A stretch of 64,000 nt of DNA from Rhodobiaceae bacterium (GTDB taxonomy: Bacteria > Pseudomonadota > Alphaproteobacteria > Rhizobiales > Tepidamorphaceae), in the NCBI GenBank assembly GCA_020637855.1, contig JACKJR010000001.1, positions 186,001 to 250,000 on the forward strand, in the 5' to 3' direction. Position 1 is the stretch's first letter, and every line of letters starts with the position of its first letter. Positions 42,351 to 51,269 of the stretch are shown here, piece by piece. The position numbers and the translations under genes are program-made. The notes under the pieces were generated by a model. The model did no database searches. It was not told where the DNA came from and saw nothing but the letters and a program-made list of their open reading frames with translations.

Positions 42351-43448
42351 CTACTCGATGATGTCGGTGGAGGAGATATCGATACCGTAGCCTGACAGGC
42401 CGACATAATGGCGTTCACGCGAGGTGACGAGGCGGATCGTCGAAACGCCGAGGTCGTTGAGGATCTGCGCGCCAAGCCCGATTTCGCGCCACTGTTCACT
42501 GCGTGCGGAAGCGGAATCATGATCCTCACCCGCCATCGGGCGCGGGCGTTCCGAAGCCCGCGACACGCCGACGGACCCCTCGCGCAGATAGATCACCACG
42601 CCGCGTCCGCCTTTGGCGATGCGCTCCACCAGCGAGCGTAGGTGGCTTCCTTCGAAGACATCGTCCACGACCGATTCCAGATGTAGCCGTACCGGCACGT
42701 CGCGTCCGTCGCGGATGTCGCCATAGACGATGGCCAGATGCTGCATCGGGTCCCAGGGCGTTGCATATGTAATGGCGGTGGCGGGCCCGGCAAACGTTTC
42801 GACCCTGCTCTCCGCGATGCGTTCGATCAGCCGTTCGTTGCGCTGGCGGTAGGCGATGAGATCGGCGACGGAAAGCACTTTCAGGCCATGCTCTTTGGCG
42901 AAGTCGAAGACCTGCTGCCCCTTCTTCACCGTGCCGTCGTCATTGACCAGTTCGCAGATGACGCCGACCGGTGGCAGGCCGGCGAGGTTGCACAGGTCCA
43001 CTGCCGCTTCGGTATGGCCGGAGCGCATCAGCACGCCGCCTTCCTTGGCCACCAGCGGAAAGATGTGGCCGGGCCGAACGAAATCCTCAGCGCCGCAATT
43101 GCCGTTGGCGAGTGCCCGTGCGGTCGCCGTGCGGTCTTCCGCCGAAATGCCCGTCGTCGTGCCGTGGCGGTAATCGATGGTCACGGTGAAGGCGGTGCCG
43201 TGCGGGGAATCGTTATCGGCGACCATGGCGTCGAGCTTCAGGCGCTTCGCATCCGCCCGTGTCATCGGCGTGCAGACGATGCCGCATGTGTTGCGGATGA
43301 TGAAGGCCATCTTCTCCGGCGTGCACAGGCTCGCCGCGATGACGAGATCGCCCTCGTTCTCGCGGTCGTCATCGTCGGTGACGACGACGATCTCTCCGGC
43401 CTCGAAGGCGCGAATGGCTTCGGCTACGCGCGTCTGGTCGCTGGTCAT
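42351..43448 (-). CDS. ribB: 3,4-dihydroxy-2-butanone-4-phosphate synthase with degenerate RibA domain
   Basis: The 365-residue protein has an intact RibB N-terminal half with the acidic loop TDDDDRENEGDLVIAA (about 24-39), RPGHIFPLVA and GHTEAAVDLCNLAG. It forms the four-carbon precursor of riboflavin. The C-terminal GTP cyclohydrolase II-like half (from about 210) reads RLHLESVVDDVFEGS where active RibA has HGECLTGD and a C-x-C zinc site; these cysteines are missing. It is probably RibB-only in function. aroC precedes it by 14 bases in the same operon. Confidence 0.92.
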   Translation of the reverse strand: MTSDQTRVAEAIRAFEAGEIVVVTDDDDRENEGDLVIAASLCTPEKMAFIIRNTCGIVCTPMTRADAKRLKLDAMVADNDSPHGTAFTVTIDYRHGTTTGISAEDRTATARALANGNCGAEDFVRPGHIFPLVAKEGGVLMRSGHTEAAVDLCNLAGLPPVGVICELVNDDGTVKKGQQVFDFAKEHGLKVLSVADLIAYRQRNERLIERIAESRVETFAGPATAITYATPWDPMQHLAIVYGDIRDGRDVPVRLHLESVVDDVFEGSHLRSLVERIAKGGRGVVIYLREGSVGVSRASERPRPMAGEDHDSASARSEQWREIGLGAQILNDLGVSTIRLVTSRERHYVGLSGYGIDISSTDIIE

Positions 43449-43462
43449 TGGAACGCTTTCTA

Positions 43463-44557
43463 TTAGACCCGGCCCGTCTGGCCGCGATGACGCAAATAGT
43501 GGTCCGCGAGCACGATGGCCAGCATCGCCTCGCCGACAGGAACCGCGCGAATCCCGACACACGGGTCGTGGCGGCCCTTGGTGACGATCTCGGTGTCCTC
43601 GCCTGTTGCCGTCACCGTGCGGCGCGGCGTCAGGATCGAGGAGGTCGGCTTGACCGCGAACCGCGCCACGACGGGCTGGCCCGAGGAAATGCCGCCGAGG
43701 ATGCCGCCGGCATGGTTCGACAGGAAATGCGGACCGCCTTCGTTCCGGCTGCGCATCTCGTCGGCGTTTTCCTCGCCCGTCAGTTCGGCTGACGCCATTC
43801 CCGCGCCGATCTCCACGCCCTTGACCGCGTTGATCGACATCATCGCCGAGGCGATGTCCTGATCGAGTTTGCCATAGACCGGCGCGCCAAGGCCCGCCGG
43901 CACGCCGTCGGCCACCACCTCGATCACCGCGCCAATCGACGAACCCGCCTTGCGGATGCCATCGAGATAGTCGGCCCACAGTGCTGCTGCCTTTGCATCG
44001 GGGCAGAAGAACGGGTTGCGGGGGACCTCATCCCAGTCCCAGTTGCCCCGATCGATCTTGTGCGGACCCATTTGCACCAGCGCGCCGCGTACGGTGATGC
44101 CGGGAACCACCTTGCGGGCGATGGCGCCGGCGGCAACGCGAGCCGCCGTCTCGCGCGCGGAACTCCGCCCGCCGCCGCGATAGTCGCGCACGCCATATTT
44201 GGTGTCATAGGTGAAGTCGGCGTGGCCGGGCCGGTAGCGGTCGCGGATTTCGGAATAATCCTTCGAGCGCTGGTCTGTGTTGCGGATCAAAAGCGCGATC
44301 GGCGTTCCAGTGGTAACCTGCCCTCCGGTGCGATCGTCCTCGAAAACGCCGGACAGGATTTCCACCTCGTCGGCCTCGCGCCGCTGCGTGGTGTATTTCG
44401 ACTGGCCGGGCTTGCGGCGGTCGAGATCGGCCTGGATTTCTTCCGCTGTCAGCGCAATGCCGGGCGGGCAGCCGTCGACCACGCAGCCAAGAGCCGCCCC
44501 ATGGCTTTCGCCAAAGGTGGTGATGCGGAAGAGATGGCCGAACGTGTTGTGCGACAT
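43463..44557 (-). CDS. aroC: Chorismate synthase
   Basis: The 364-residue enzyme makes chorismate from EPSP with reduced FMN, the last common step of aromatic amino-acid synthesis. It starts [20 protein letters not shown] and has [20 protein letters not shown] and [17 protein letters not shown], the family's FMN/phosphate-binding blocks, then the [12 protein letters not shown] segment near the end. Length is typical. It leads an operon with the ribB gene, starting next to the copper-linked genes on the other strand. Confidence 0.98.
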   Translation of the reverse strand: MSHNTFGHLFRITTFGESHGAALGCVVDGCPPGIALTAEEIQADLDRRKPGQSKYTTQRREADEVEILSGVFEDDRTGGQVTTGTPIALLIRNTDQRSKDYSEIRDRYRPGHADFTYDTKYGVRDYRGGGRSSARETAARVAAGAIARKVVPGITVRGALVQMGPHKIDRGNWDWDEVPRNPFFCPDAKAAALWADYLDGIRKAGSSIGAVIEVVADGVPAGLGAPVYGKLDQDIASAMMSINAVKGVEIGAGMASAELTGEENADEMRSRNEGGPHFLSNHAGGILGGISSGQPVVARFAVKPTSSILTPRRTVTATGEDTEIVTKGRHDPCVGIRAVPVGEAMLAIVLADHYLRHRGQTGRV

Positions 44558-44707
44558 GGGGTTGCTAACCGGCTCAGGCTTTAAGGCTGAGCGGTTCTAT
44601 TTGACGCAGGCCGAAGCGTCAAACATTGCGCGAGGCGCTTGCGGCATATGCGCACCAGTGAGTGTTACGGCTTCTCCGTTGCGCGGGTTCAGGCTAGTTT
44701 TTACCTC

Positions 44708-45094
44708 ATGGACAATATGCGCAAACGGCATATGAACGTGATTGCGGCGGCGGCGTTTCTGCTGGCCGCCATATTCAATGCCTATGCGTTCCACCTTGGC
44801 CCCGTCCGTGGGGTGCCTTCCGACCTGTCGGTCTATGCCCTGCCGGACGGCACACTTCCCCAGCTCTGCCTTTCGGGTGGAGGTGAGAACGACAGCAGTC
44901 ACGATCGCGCAAAGCATTGCGATTTCTGCCGCATCATCGCGATGCCCGGCCTCCCGGGCGGCCCCAGCGATACGCTTGGCGTTCCCGCGTTTGCGACGTC
45001 CGTCGCTTATGCGGCACCATCTTCCGCACTTCCCGTACAGCGTTCGGTCCGCGCGCCGCGCGCCCGCAGCCCACCTGCCACGCTCCTTTCCTGA
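44708..45094 (+). CDS. DUF2946-like secreted protein, possible copper partner
   Basis: The 128-residue protein (from ATG 44708) has a signal-like start (MRKRHMNVIAAAAFLLAAIF at about 4-23) and a central HCDFC motif (AKHCDFCRIIAMP) that could bind copper or form a disulfide. DUF2946 proteins have a similar HxxxC-P-x-C region and are often encoded next to copper chaperone genes, as here. I infer a role in copper handling at moderate confidence. Start could be ATG 44717. The frame continues upstream, but that sequence is not protein-like. Confidence 0.65.
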   Translation: MDNMRKRHMNVIAAAAFLLAAIFNAYAFHLGPVRGVPSDLSVYALPDGTLPQLCLSGGGENDSSHDRAKHCDFCRIIAMPGLPGGPSDTLGVPAFATSVAYAAPSSALPVQRSVRAPRARSPPATLLS

Positions 45095-45191
45095 CGTCTA
45101 TCCGGCAGCCTGATTGCGCAACTCCGCGACCTGAGCGGGGAAACGGTCTGGTGCCGGTCCCGATTTTCCGGTTCCTGAAAGGATACGTGTC

Positions 45192-45722
45192 ATGTCTGGA
45201 CACATGATTTTCCGCTGCCGTGGCGGCAGCCTTCTCTCCATCGCCGCAATGGGTTTAGCGCTTGTCGTAATGGCCCTTCCCGCAGTCGCGCATGACTACA
45301 TGGTCGGCAAGCTGCATATCGACCAACCCTGGACGCGCGCAACGCCCGGCGGCGCCAAGGTCGCCGGCGGCTATGTCACCATTACCAACAACGGCAGCGA
45401 GTCTGACCGGCTTGTTGCCGTGCGGGCGGATTTCTCTGCCGATCCGCAATTGCACGAGATGTCGATGAACGACGGTGTCATGATCATGCGTCCGGTCGAA
45501 GGCGGCATCGAAATTCCCGCGGGTCAAACCGTCGAACTCAAGCCTGGCGGCCTGCACATCATGTTCATGGGCCTGTCGGAGCAGCTCAGGAAGGACGAGA
45601 CCCGCAAGGTGACGCTGGTGTTCGAAAAGGCCGGTGAGATCGATCTGGATTTTCCCGTTGCCCCGATCGGCTCAAAGGAGCCGCCGATGATGGATCATTC
45701 CGGCCACGGCATGACGAACTAG
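45192..45722 (+). CDS. Periplasmic copper chaperone PCu(A)C
   Basis: The 176-residue protein has a signal peptide (MGLALVVMALPAVAH, cleaved near AVA-HD). The PCu(A)C fold includes the copper motif H-x-M (LHEMSMN, around residue 93) and a second element (GLHIMFMG) about 25 residues on, giving H(M)-x10-M-x21-H-x-M. The C-terminus MMDHSGHGMTN adds His/Met metal-binding residues. PCu(A)C inserts copper into cytochrome c oxidase CuA. The DUF2946-like gene 97 bases upstream is probably functionally linked. Confidence 0.92.
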   Translation: MSGHMIFRCRGGSLLSIAAMGLALVVMALPAVAHDYMVGKLHIDQPWTRATPGGAKVAGGYVTITNNGSESDRLVAVRADFSADPQLHEMSMNDGVMIMRPVEGGIEIPAGQTVELKPGGLHIMFMGLSEQLRKDETRKVTLVFEKAGEIDLDFPVAPIGSKEPPMMDHSGHGMTN

Positions 45723-45858
45723 TCCGCAATCTCGTGAACCCGACTCGGCTACGGACACAGCCGGGGCGGGTTGCCGGTTGCCGTTTCGCGCCGGAAGGCG
45801 ACATCCGATCGCCCCATTGGGTTTGTAACGGTCAGATCAAACGCTGAGATCTGCACCC

Positions 45859-46161
45859 ATGCCTGACACAGACATCAAACGCCGCATACTTGAGATCATC
45901 GGCAAACATGCGCTTGCGGCACAGGCCAGCTCCTATGACCGCCATGTCGCGGTGACTGCGGTTGCGCGCGCCCGTGCGGTTGTCGAGAGCATGCCGATCG
46001 ATCCCGATGACGCGTGCGACCCGGCAAGCGGTATCCTGGAGGCACTGAGGGCATTGCATGCGACCTATAATGATCCGGACGGTGAATACACCAACGGGAA
46101 AGGCGTGCTGGGTAGTCTGATCGACGATGTCACTCACGATCTATCAAGTGGCGAACCGTAA
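45859..46161 (+). CDS. Hypothetical protein, first gene of a three-gene cassette
   Basis: The 100-residue protein begins MPDTDIKRRILEIIGKHALA and is soluble, acidic and probably helical, with a C-terminal Asp/Glu-rich segment (LIDDVTHDLSSGEP). No known domain is recognised. It is followed after 18 bases by the receiver-like gene, which has a strong ribosome binding site; the spacing suggests one transcript. A short GAGA precedes the ATG. Function is unknown. Confidence 0.7.
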   Translation: MPDTDIKRRILEIIGKHALAAQASSYDRHVAVTAVARARAVVESMPIDPDDACDPASGILEALRALHATYNDPDGEYTNGKGVLGSLIDDVTHDLSSGEP

Positions 46162-46179
46162 TAGATCAGGAGTTCCCGA

Positions 46180-46644
46180 TTGGCGAAAGCAAAGCCCAGG
46201 CTGTACCGGATTTTGCTGCTTGAGGATGACCTGGAGGCGGCCGGCAAGTTGCTTCTGGCATTGGGACGGATCGAGCCGCATCTGGCCCCGTTCGATCTCG
46301 ATGTGACGCTATTGTCGACAAGCGATGCGGTGAAGGAGCTGGTCAACGCGCATCCCGGGCGCCGCTACGGCATCATCCTGATGGACCGCGACTGCAAGAT
46401 GAACGGCTCGTTCCACGTTCTTGACGACATGCATTTCACGCCTGAAAACGTCATCTCCATATCCTCGACGCCGATGTGGAATCATGTGGCCAGGGACCGT
46501 GGCGCGGTTCATGTGATCCCGAAAAGCTTTGGCGATCTGGATGGATTTGCGGAACGTGTTGCGCAGCAGGTTCTGGAGATGCTGCAGGGCAAAGCCCGTC
46601 AAACGCCAGCGGCGGAAAGATCGTCACCATGGTCGGAGATATGA
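46180..46644 (+). CDS. Stand-alone receiver-like domain protein
   Basis: The 154-residue protein follows the response-regulator fold: strand 1 ILLLEDD (residues 11-17, acidic E15-D16-D17), strand 3 IILMDRDCKMNG (65-76, phospho-acceptor D69), strand 4 VISISST (S96/T97) and strand 5 VHVIPKS (K115). The residues expected for phosphoryl transfer are present, but the loop after D69 lacks the usual proline. There is no output domain. It starts at TTG 46180, with AGGAG 7 bases upstream. The next gene overlaps it by four bases. Confidence 0.7.
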   Translation: MAKAKPRLYRILLLEDDLEAAGKLLLALGRIEPHLAPFDLDVTLLSTSDAVKELVNAHPGRRYGIILMDRDCKMNGSFHVLDDMHFTPENVISISSTPMWNHVARDRGAVHVIPKSFGDLDGFAERVAQQVLEMLQGKARQTPAAERSSPWSEI

Positions 46645-47000
46645 GCCGCGAACGGTTATTGCAGGCGCTTGCGGGGGCCGTGACAAGCGCCGGGGATACG
46701 CCTGCCGCGCTGAGCAGGCAGTTGCACGAAGCTATCTTGCGGCATGGGTCCGAGACACCGGACAACCTTGCCTGCTGCGCCAGTCTCAGGATTGGCGAGA
46801 AGGACGGGGTCGCCGGTCCGATGCTGAGCGGATGCGGCGAGATGCTTCAGGATGTGGCGTGGTCGCTTGAGGAAATGCCGCTGCCGGATACGATCAGGCA
46901 GGCGCATCCCGAACTGACCGAGGACGAGTGGAGCAGTTTTACAAGACTTGTGACCCTGATCTTCACATCGCTCACGACGAAATCCGGTAAGTCAAAATAA
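46641..47000 (+). CDS. Hypothetical protein, last gene of the receiver cassette
   Basis: The 119-residue protein (from ATG 46641) begins MSRERLLQALAGAVTSAGDT and is predicted helical throughout. Paired cysteines (NLACCASL) lie at about residues 43-44 and a C-G motif (LSGCGEM) at about 63-64. No family is recognised. Its start overlaps the receiver gene's stop as ATGA, so the two are translationally coupled. ATG 46629 is a possible longer start. Confidence 0.68.
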   Translation: MSRERLLQALAGAVTSAGDTPAALSRQLHEAILRHGSETPDNLACCASLRIGEKDGVAGPMLSGCGEMLQDVAWSLEEMPLPDTIRQAHPELTEDEWSSFTRLVTLIFTSLTTKSGKSK

Positions 47001-47630
47001 TCAGACCCAGCGTCCCGTGCCGTTCTCGATCACGTAGATTTTTTCCTGCGTCGGCGGGCCGTCAAACAGGCTTGGATGATCGCCCTCGACCATGGCGCGG
47101 AAGATGCGGATCACGCCGCCATGGCACACGGCAACGGTCGGCTCGCTCAGGGCTTCGAGCCAGCGGGCCACCCGCTCGGCAAGCATGATGTAGCTTTCCC
47201 CGTTCGGCGGCAGAGCGCCCCAGCGGTCGTCCTTGCGGGATCTGTGCGCCGCGCGGTCATGGATTTTCAGTTCATCCATGGTGAAGCCTTCCCAATCGCC
47301 GAAACTCGCTTCGGTGATCGCGGCTTCGATACGGTAGATATCAGGAGCGATGCCGAGTTCACCGCGCACGATCCGCATGGTTTCCTGAGCGCGGCCCAGC
47401 GGGCTTGAAACGAAGGACCAGCCCTCGCCATTGCCAATATGACGGCTGAGCGTGACGCCATTGTTCATGGCCTGAGCACGACCGGTGTCGTTGAGGGGAA
47501 TATCGCGCTGGCCTTGAAGGCGGCCTTCCGCGTTCCAGTCCGTCTGGCCATGCCGTATCGCGATCAGCGGCACCCGGATTTCGGGAACCGGGAAGGGCGG
47601 CGCGGTACGTATGTCCGGTTCGCAGCCCAT
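47001..47630 (-). CDS. Histidine phosphatase family protein
   Basis: The 209-residue protein has the phosphoglycerate-mutase-like motif IRHGQTDWNAEGRLQGQRD (about 25-43), in which the histidine of RHG is phosphorylated. A later HGG appears in VAVCHGGVIRIF, with glutamate in EASFGDWEG. Members dephosphorylate many small molecules or proteins; the substrate is unknown. Its ATG 47630 overlaps the oxidoreductase stop (TGATG), so it ends the dnaJ-fabI-oxidoreductase-phosphatase run. Confidence 0.92.
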   Translation of the reverse strand: MGCEPDIRTAPPFPVPEIRVPLIAIRHGQTDWNAEGRLQGQRDIPLNDTGRAQAMNNGVTLSRHIGNGEGWSFVSSPLGRAQETMRIVRGELGIAPDIYRIEAAITEASFGDWEGFTMDELKIHDRAAHRSRKDDRWGALPPNGESYIMLAERVARWLEALSEPTVAVCHGGVIRIFRAMVEGDHPSLFDGPPTQEKIYVIENGTGRWV

Positions 47631-48634
47631 CACACCCTGAGCACCAGCTTGCCGAAATTGCCGCTTGTGTAGAGCAGGTTCAGAACATCCGGGAACGCAT
47701 CGATGCCGCCCTCGCGCACGTCTTCGCGGATTTTAAGTCTGCCCGCCGCGTGCCATTCGCCGAGCTGTTTGGCGGCTTGAGGGTATTTGGAAATAAAGTC
47801 GAAGATGATGAAGCCGCGAACAGTGAGGCGATTCACGAGAATCGAACGGTAATTGAACGGCCCCGGCACCGGCGTCTTCGAGTTGTAGGCGGAGATCAGC
47901 CCGCAGATCGCGACGCGCCCGCGGAAGTTCATCAGCGACAGGCAAGTGTCGTGGATGTCTCCGCCGACATTCTCATAGAGCACATCGATGCCGCCGGGGC
48001 AGGCTGCCATGAGTTCGTCGCGCAGATTGCCGCCCTTGTAATCGACGCAGGCATCGAAGCCGAGTTCATCGGTGACGTAGGCGCATTTCTCCGGGCCTCC
48101 CGCTATGCCCACCGCACGGCAGCCCATGATCTTTGCGATCTGCCCGACAACGGACCCGACCGCGCCGGAAGCCGCCGAGACGACAACCGTCTCACCTTCG
48201 TTTGGCACCGCGACTTCGGTCAGACCGAAATAGGCGGTCATGCCCGGCATGCCGAGCCCGCCGATCCAGCGCTCCGGTGGTGCCTTGGACGGATCGACCT
48301 TGATCACACCGGAACCGTCGGAGATCGCGAATTGCTGTACGCCGAACAGGCCGGTGACCGTGTCGCCGTCCTTGAATTTCGGATTGTTCGAAGCCTCCAC
48401 CGTGCCAACGGCAATGGCGCGCATCACCTCGCCCAGGCCCACCGGCGGCACATAGGACTTGGCGTCATTGACCCAGCCGCGCATGGCCGGATCGAGCGAG
48501 ATGTGAGAGATGCGGACACGGAACTCGCCCGCACCGGGCTCGGCCAGCGGTTCGTCGGCAATGTCGAAATTGTCCCGCGTCAGCATGCCCACCGGACGGG
48601 CTTTCAGGCGAACGTTGCGGTTGGTTTTTGACAT
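47630..48634 (-). CDS. NADP-dependent oxidoreductase, MDR (leukotriene B4 dehydrogenase-like) family
   Basis: The 334-residue zinc-free MDR protein matches the curcumin/2-alkenal reductase group. It has LDPAMRGWVNDAKSYVPPV (about 48-66), the NADP-binding VVSAASGAVGSVVGQIAKI and the GDIHDTCLSLMNFRGRVAICG region. Such enzymes reduce enones or alkenals and can protect against reactive aldehydes. It follows fabI on the minus strand after 28 bases. GAGG lies 5 bases before the ATG. Confidence 0.92.
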   Translation of the reverse strand: MSKTNRNVRLKARPVGMLTRDNFDIADEPLAEPGAGEFRVRISHISLDPAMRGWVNDAKSYVPPVGLGEVMRAIAVGTVEASNNPKFKDGDTVTGLFGVQQFAISDGSGVIKVDPSKAPPERWIGGLGMPGMTAYFGLTEVAVPNEGETVVVSAASGAVGSVVGQIAKIMGCRAVGIAGGPEKCAYVTDELGFDACVDYKGGNLRDELMAACPGGIDVLYENVGGDIHDTCLSLMNFRGRVAICGLISAYNSKTPVPGPFNYRSILVNRLTVRGFIIFDFISKYPQAAKQLGEWHAAGRLKIREDVREGGIDAFPDVLNLLYTSGNFGKLVLRV

Positions 48635-48662
48635 TGCCTCGATTTACTCCCGGGTGCTGGTC

Positions 48663-49487
48663 CTAGACCTTTGATATGTCCGGCGCGTCCACTGCCTTCA
48701 TGCCGACGACATGATAGCCGCTGTCGACATGATGGACCTCGCCGGTGACGCCACGGCCAAGATCGGAAAGAAGATAGAGCGCGGAGCCGCCGACTTCTTC
48801 AATCGTCACGGTGCGCTTGAGCGGCGAATTGTATTCGTTCCACTTCAGGATGTAGCGGAAGTCGCCGATGCCGGATGCCGCAAGCGTCTTGATCGGTCCA
48901 GCCGAGATCGCATTGACGCGGATGCCGCCGCCTCCGAGATCAACCGCGAGATAACGCACGCTGGCTTCCAGCGCCGCCTTGGCAACGCCCATGACGTTGT
49001 AATGCGGCATGACCTTTTCCGCGCCGTAATAGGTCAGCGTCAGCAGGCTGCCGCCATTTGTCATCAGCTTCTCGGCGCGCTGTGCGATAGCGGTGAAGGA
49101 ATAGCAGGAGATCAGCAGAGACTTGGTGAAGTTGTCTTCCGTCGTATCGACGTAGCGCCCGGTCAGCTCATCCTTGTCGGAGAACGCGATGGCGTGAACG
49201 AGGAAGTCGAGCCCGCCCCACTGCTTTTCGATCTCCGCGAAAACCGCGTCCATGGAAGCGGCATCGGTCACGTCGCAATGGCCGGCAACAATTCCGCCGA
49301 GCTCTTCTGCAAGCGGCTCGACGCGCTTCTTCAGGGCCTCGCCCTGATAGGTGAAGGCAAGTTCAGCGCCGGCATCGGCACAGGCTTTGGCAATGCCCCA
49401 AGCGATTGAGCGGTTATTGGCAACGCCCATGATCAGGCCGCGCTTGCCGCGCATCAGGCCAGCTGCGGGAATAGAAGACTCGGTCAT
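48663..49487 (-). CDS. fabI: Enoyl-[acyl-carrier-protein] reductase (NADH) FabI
   Basis: The 274-residue SDR enzyme catalyses the last reduction of fatty acid elongation. It shows GVANNRSIAWGIAKA (about residues 21-35), DVTDAASMDAVF, SFTAIAQRAEKLM, and YNVMGVAKAALE with the FabI Tyr-x6-Lys arrangement (Y about 162, K about 169). AISAGPIKTLAASGI follows as the substrate loop. It lies between the DnaJ-like gene and the oxidoreductase gene on the minus strand. The window has no fabA or fabB, which often sit beside fabI in rhizobia. Confidence 0.97.
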   Translation of the reverse strand: MTESSIPAAGLMRGKRGLIMGVANNRSIAWGIAKACADAGAELAFTYQGEALKKRVEPLAEELGGIVAGHCDVTDAASMDAVFAEIEKQWGGLDFLVHAIAFSDKDELTGRYVDTTEDNFTKSLLISCYSFTAIAQRAEKLMTNGGSLLTLTYYGAEKVMPHYNVMGVAKAALEASVRYLAVDLGGGGIRVNAISAGPIKTLAASGIGDFRYILKWNEYNSPLKRTVTIEEVGGSALYLLSDLGRGVTGEVHHVDSGYHVVGMKAVDAPDISKV

Positions 49488-49619
49488 GCGAATACAGGCT
49501 TTCTGAGATAACTGCCGCCACGGGGGGCAACGCGTTTCGTTAACGCGTCACAGCCCCAAGGCTTCTCATATACAAGCCGTGTGCATGCCTCAAGACACCG
49601 CACAACATGGCAGGGTCAC

Positions 49620-50558
49620 TCAGGCCTTCTCGCGCAGCTTCTCCATCAGCGCGATAAGCTCCGGATCGACGGGATCGGGAAGCTGGATGTTCAGCGTCAC
49701 CAGCAGGTCGCCATGTTCATTGCCGCGCTTGGGAAGGCCCTTGCCCTTGAGCCGGAGCGTCTTTCCGCCGCTCGTTCCTTTCGGCACGGCGATGTCGGCC
49801 TGGCCGGTCAGGGTGCGCACCCGTACCTTGCCGCCAAGCACGGCATCGGCCAGCGGCACGGGTTGATCGAGACGCAGGTCATCGCCATCGACCTTGAAAC
49901 GTGGGTGCGGGGCAACCTTGACCGTCAGGCGCACGTCACCGGGCTTTCCGGTCATCGGGTTCGGCGAACCCTGGCCCTTGAGCCGCAATTCCGTGCCCGA
50001 ACGCGATCCGGCGGGCACGTTGACATCGAGCGTACGCCCGTCTGGCAGTGAAACGCGTATCTTGTTGCCGCTCGCAAGGTCCTCCAGCGAAATGGCAGCT
50101 TCCGCCTTCAATTCAGGCACTGCGCTGGCGCTGGCCGTGCCGCCCGTCGGATCGGCGCCAAATCCCGCGCCGCCGCGCCGCCCGGCGCCGAAGGCGCCAA
50201 GGATGTCGGCAAATACATCACTGGCGTCGAACTCCGCGCCGCCCTGGCCCGTACGGAAGGAAAACCCGCGCGGACCACGGCCGCCGCCCATACCGCCCGC
50301 TGCGCGCGGATCGAACCCCGCAAAGCGCGGGTTGCCGTCGGCATCGATCTCGCCACGGTCGAACTGGGCCTTCTTTTCCTTGTCGGAAAGCAGCTCATAG
50401 GCGGTGTTCGCCTCTGCGAATCGTTCCTTCGCCTTCGGGTCGTCCTTGTTGGCGTCGGGGTGATATTTCTTGGCCAGCTTGCGGAACGCCGATTTGATAT
50501 CGGCGGCGCTTGCCGATTTCGACACGCCCAGAACGGTATATGGATCGCGCGTGGCCAT
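49620..50558 (-). CDS. DnaJ/CbpA-type co-chaperone
   Basis: The 312-residue protein has an N-terminal J domain with the HPD motif ([11 protein letters not shown], about residues 31-41) and a Gly/Phe-rich linker ([20 protein letters not shown]). The two DnaJ C-terminal beta domains end [12 protein letters not shown]. It has no Cys-rich zinc finger, so it is CbpA-like, not DnaJ itself. It stimulates DnaK ATPase. ATG 50558 ([12 protein letters not shown]) is the standard start; the frame extends upstream to 50603. Confidence 0.95.
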   Translation of the reverse strand: MATRDPYTVLGVSKSASAADIKSAFRKLAKKYHPDANKDDPKAKERFAEANTAYELLSDKEKKAQFDRGEIDADGNPRFAGFDPRAAGGMGGGRGPRGFSFRTGQGGAEFDASDVFADILGAFGAGRRGGAGFGADPTGGTASASAVPELKAEAAISLEDLASGNKIRVSLPDGRTLDVNVPAGSRSGTELRLKGQGSPNPMTGKPGDVRLTVKVAPHPRFKVDGDDLRLDQPVPLADAVLGGKVRVRTLTGQADIAVPKGTSGGKTLRLKGKGLPKRGNEHGDLLVTLNIQLPDPVDPELIALMEKLREKA

Positions 50559-50707
50559 GGTGCGCCTGATATTCCTGTGTTGTCGCGAAATGAATCCTAG
50601 CACGCGCGCACACTACATCTGCAACGCATGCGCCGCATACGATATGTCGTGGTGAACAGGGAGAAATGCAACCCGCAAACACGGGATGCAGTAAATATCG
50701 GTCGGGC

Positions 50708-51154
50708 CTACAGCGGGGTTACGGACCAGCCGTTGGCGCCGATCGGGCAGGCTTCGGACAGCATTTCGTCGGCATTGCCCTTCGACTGCGCGGTGATCGC
50801 CACGCGGCGGCAGCGCCGTCCGTCGCCGGACGTGACCGTGGCGATCGGCGTGACCGTTCCCGACTGGATGTGCCCGCCCTTCCAGTTGACCCGCTCGCCA
50901 TCCTCACGGTCGACAAGAGCCGTGACCAGCGCCGCTTTAAGCGAAGGCCAGGCGTCATTACCGACGAAGGAAACAAGGTAAGGCGCTTCGACCGCGGTGG
51001 AATTGCTCAGCGAAGGAATGATGGAGCCGGTCGATTCGCCAAAAGAGAAGCGCTTCAGCGGCATCGAACAAGCTGCAAGGGTGAGGCAGATACCGGCAAT
51101 GACACCGGCTCTCGCCAATGGCCCAAGCCTTCTGTATATCACAACGCTGAACAT
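50708..51154 (-). CDS. Outer-membrane lipoprotein, RT0821/Lpp0805 (17 kDa antigen-like) family
   Basis: Starting at ATG 51154 gives 148 residues. A signal peptide ends in lipobox LTLAACS (cysteine about residue 30), and the mature part has RVNWKGGHIQSGTVTP and GRRCRRVAITAQSKG, which match the 17 kDa surface-antigen type seen in rickettsiae and rhizobia. It is probably attached to the outer membrane; its role is unknown. The frame is open for 80 codons further upstream, but that part is antisense to the divergent pdxH gene. Confidence 0.8.
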   Translation of the reverse strand: MFSVVIYRRLGPLARAGVIAGICLTLAACSMPLKRFSFGESTGSIIPSLSNSTAVEAPYLVSFVGNDAWPSLKAALVTALVDREDGERVNWKGGHIQSGTVTPIATVTSGDGRRCRRVAITAQSKGNADEMLSEACPIGANGWSVTPL

Positions 51155-51269
51155 CCCCGGGTAATCCACCTTACGCACACTTCCCCGGCCGTTACGCAAA
51201 TCCTGCACTTGAAATGCGGCAAGAAGCGGCAATCTCACAACGCAAGACGGCTCCAACCGGGTATTCGAC

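Noticed and set aside
43449..43979. Upstream in-frame extension of ribB giving a 542-codon frame
   Set aside because: It lies wholly within aroC on the same strand in another frame. The family start MTSDQTRV at 43448 is clear.
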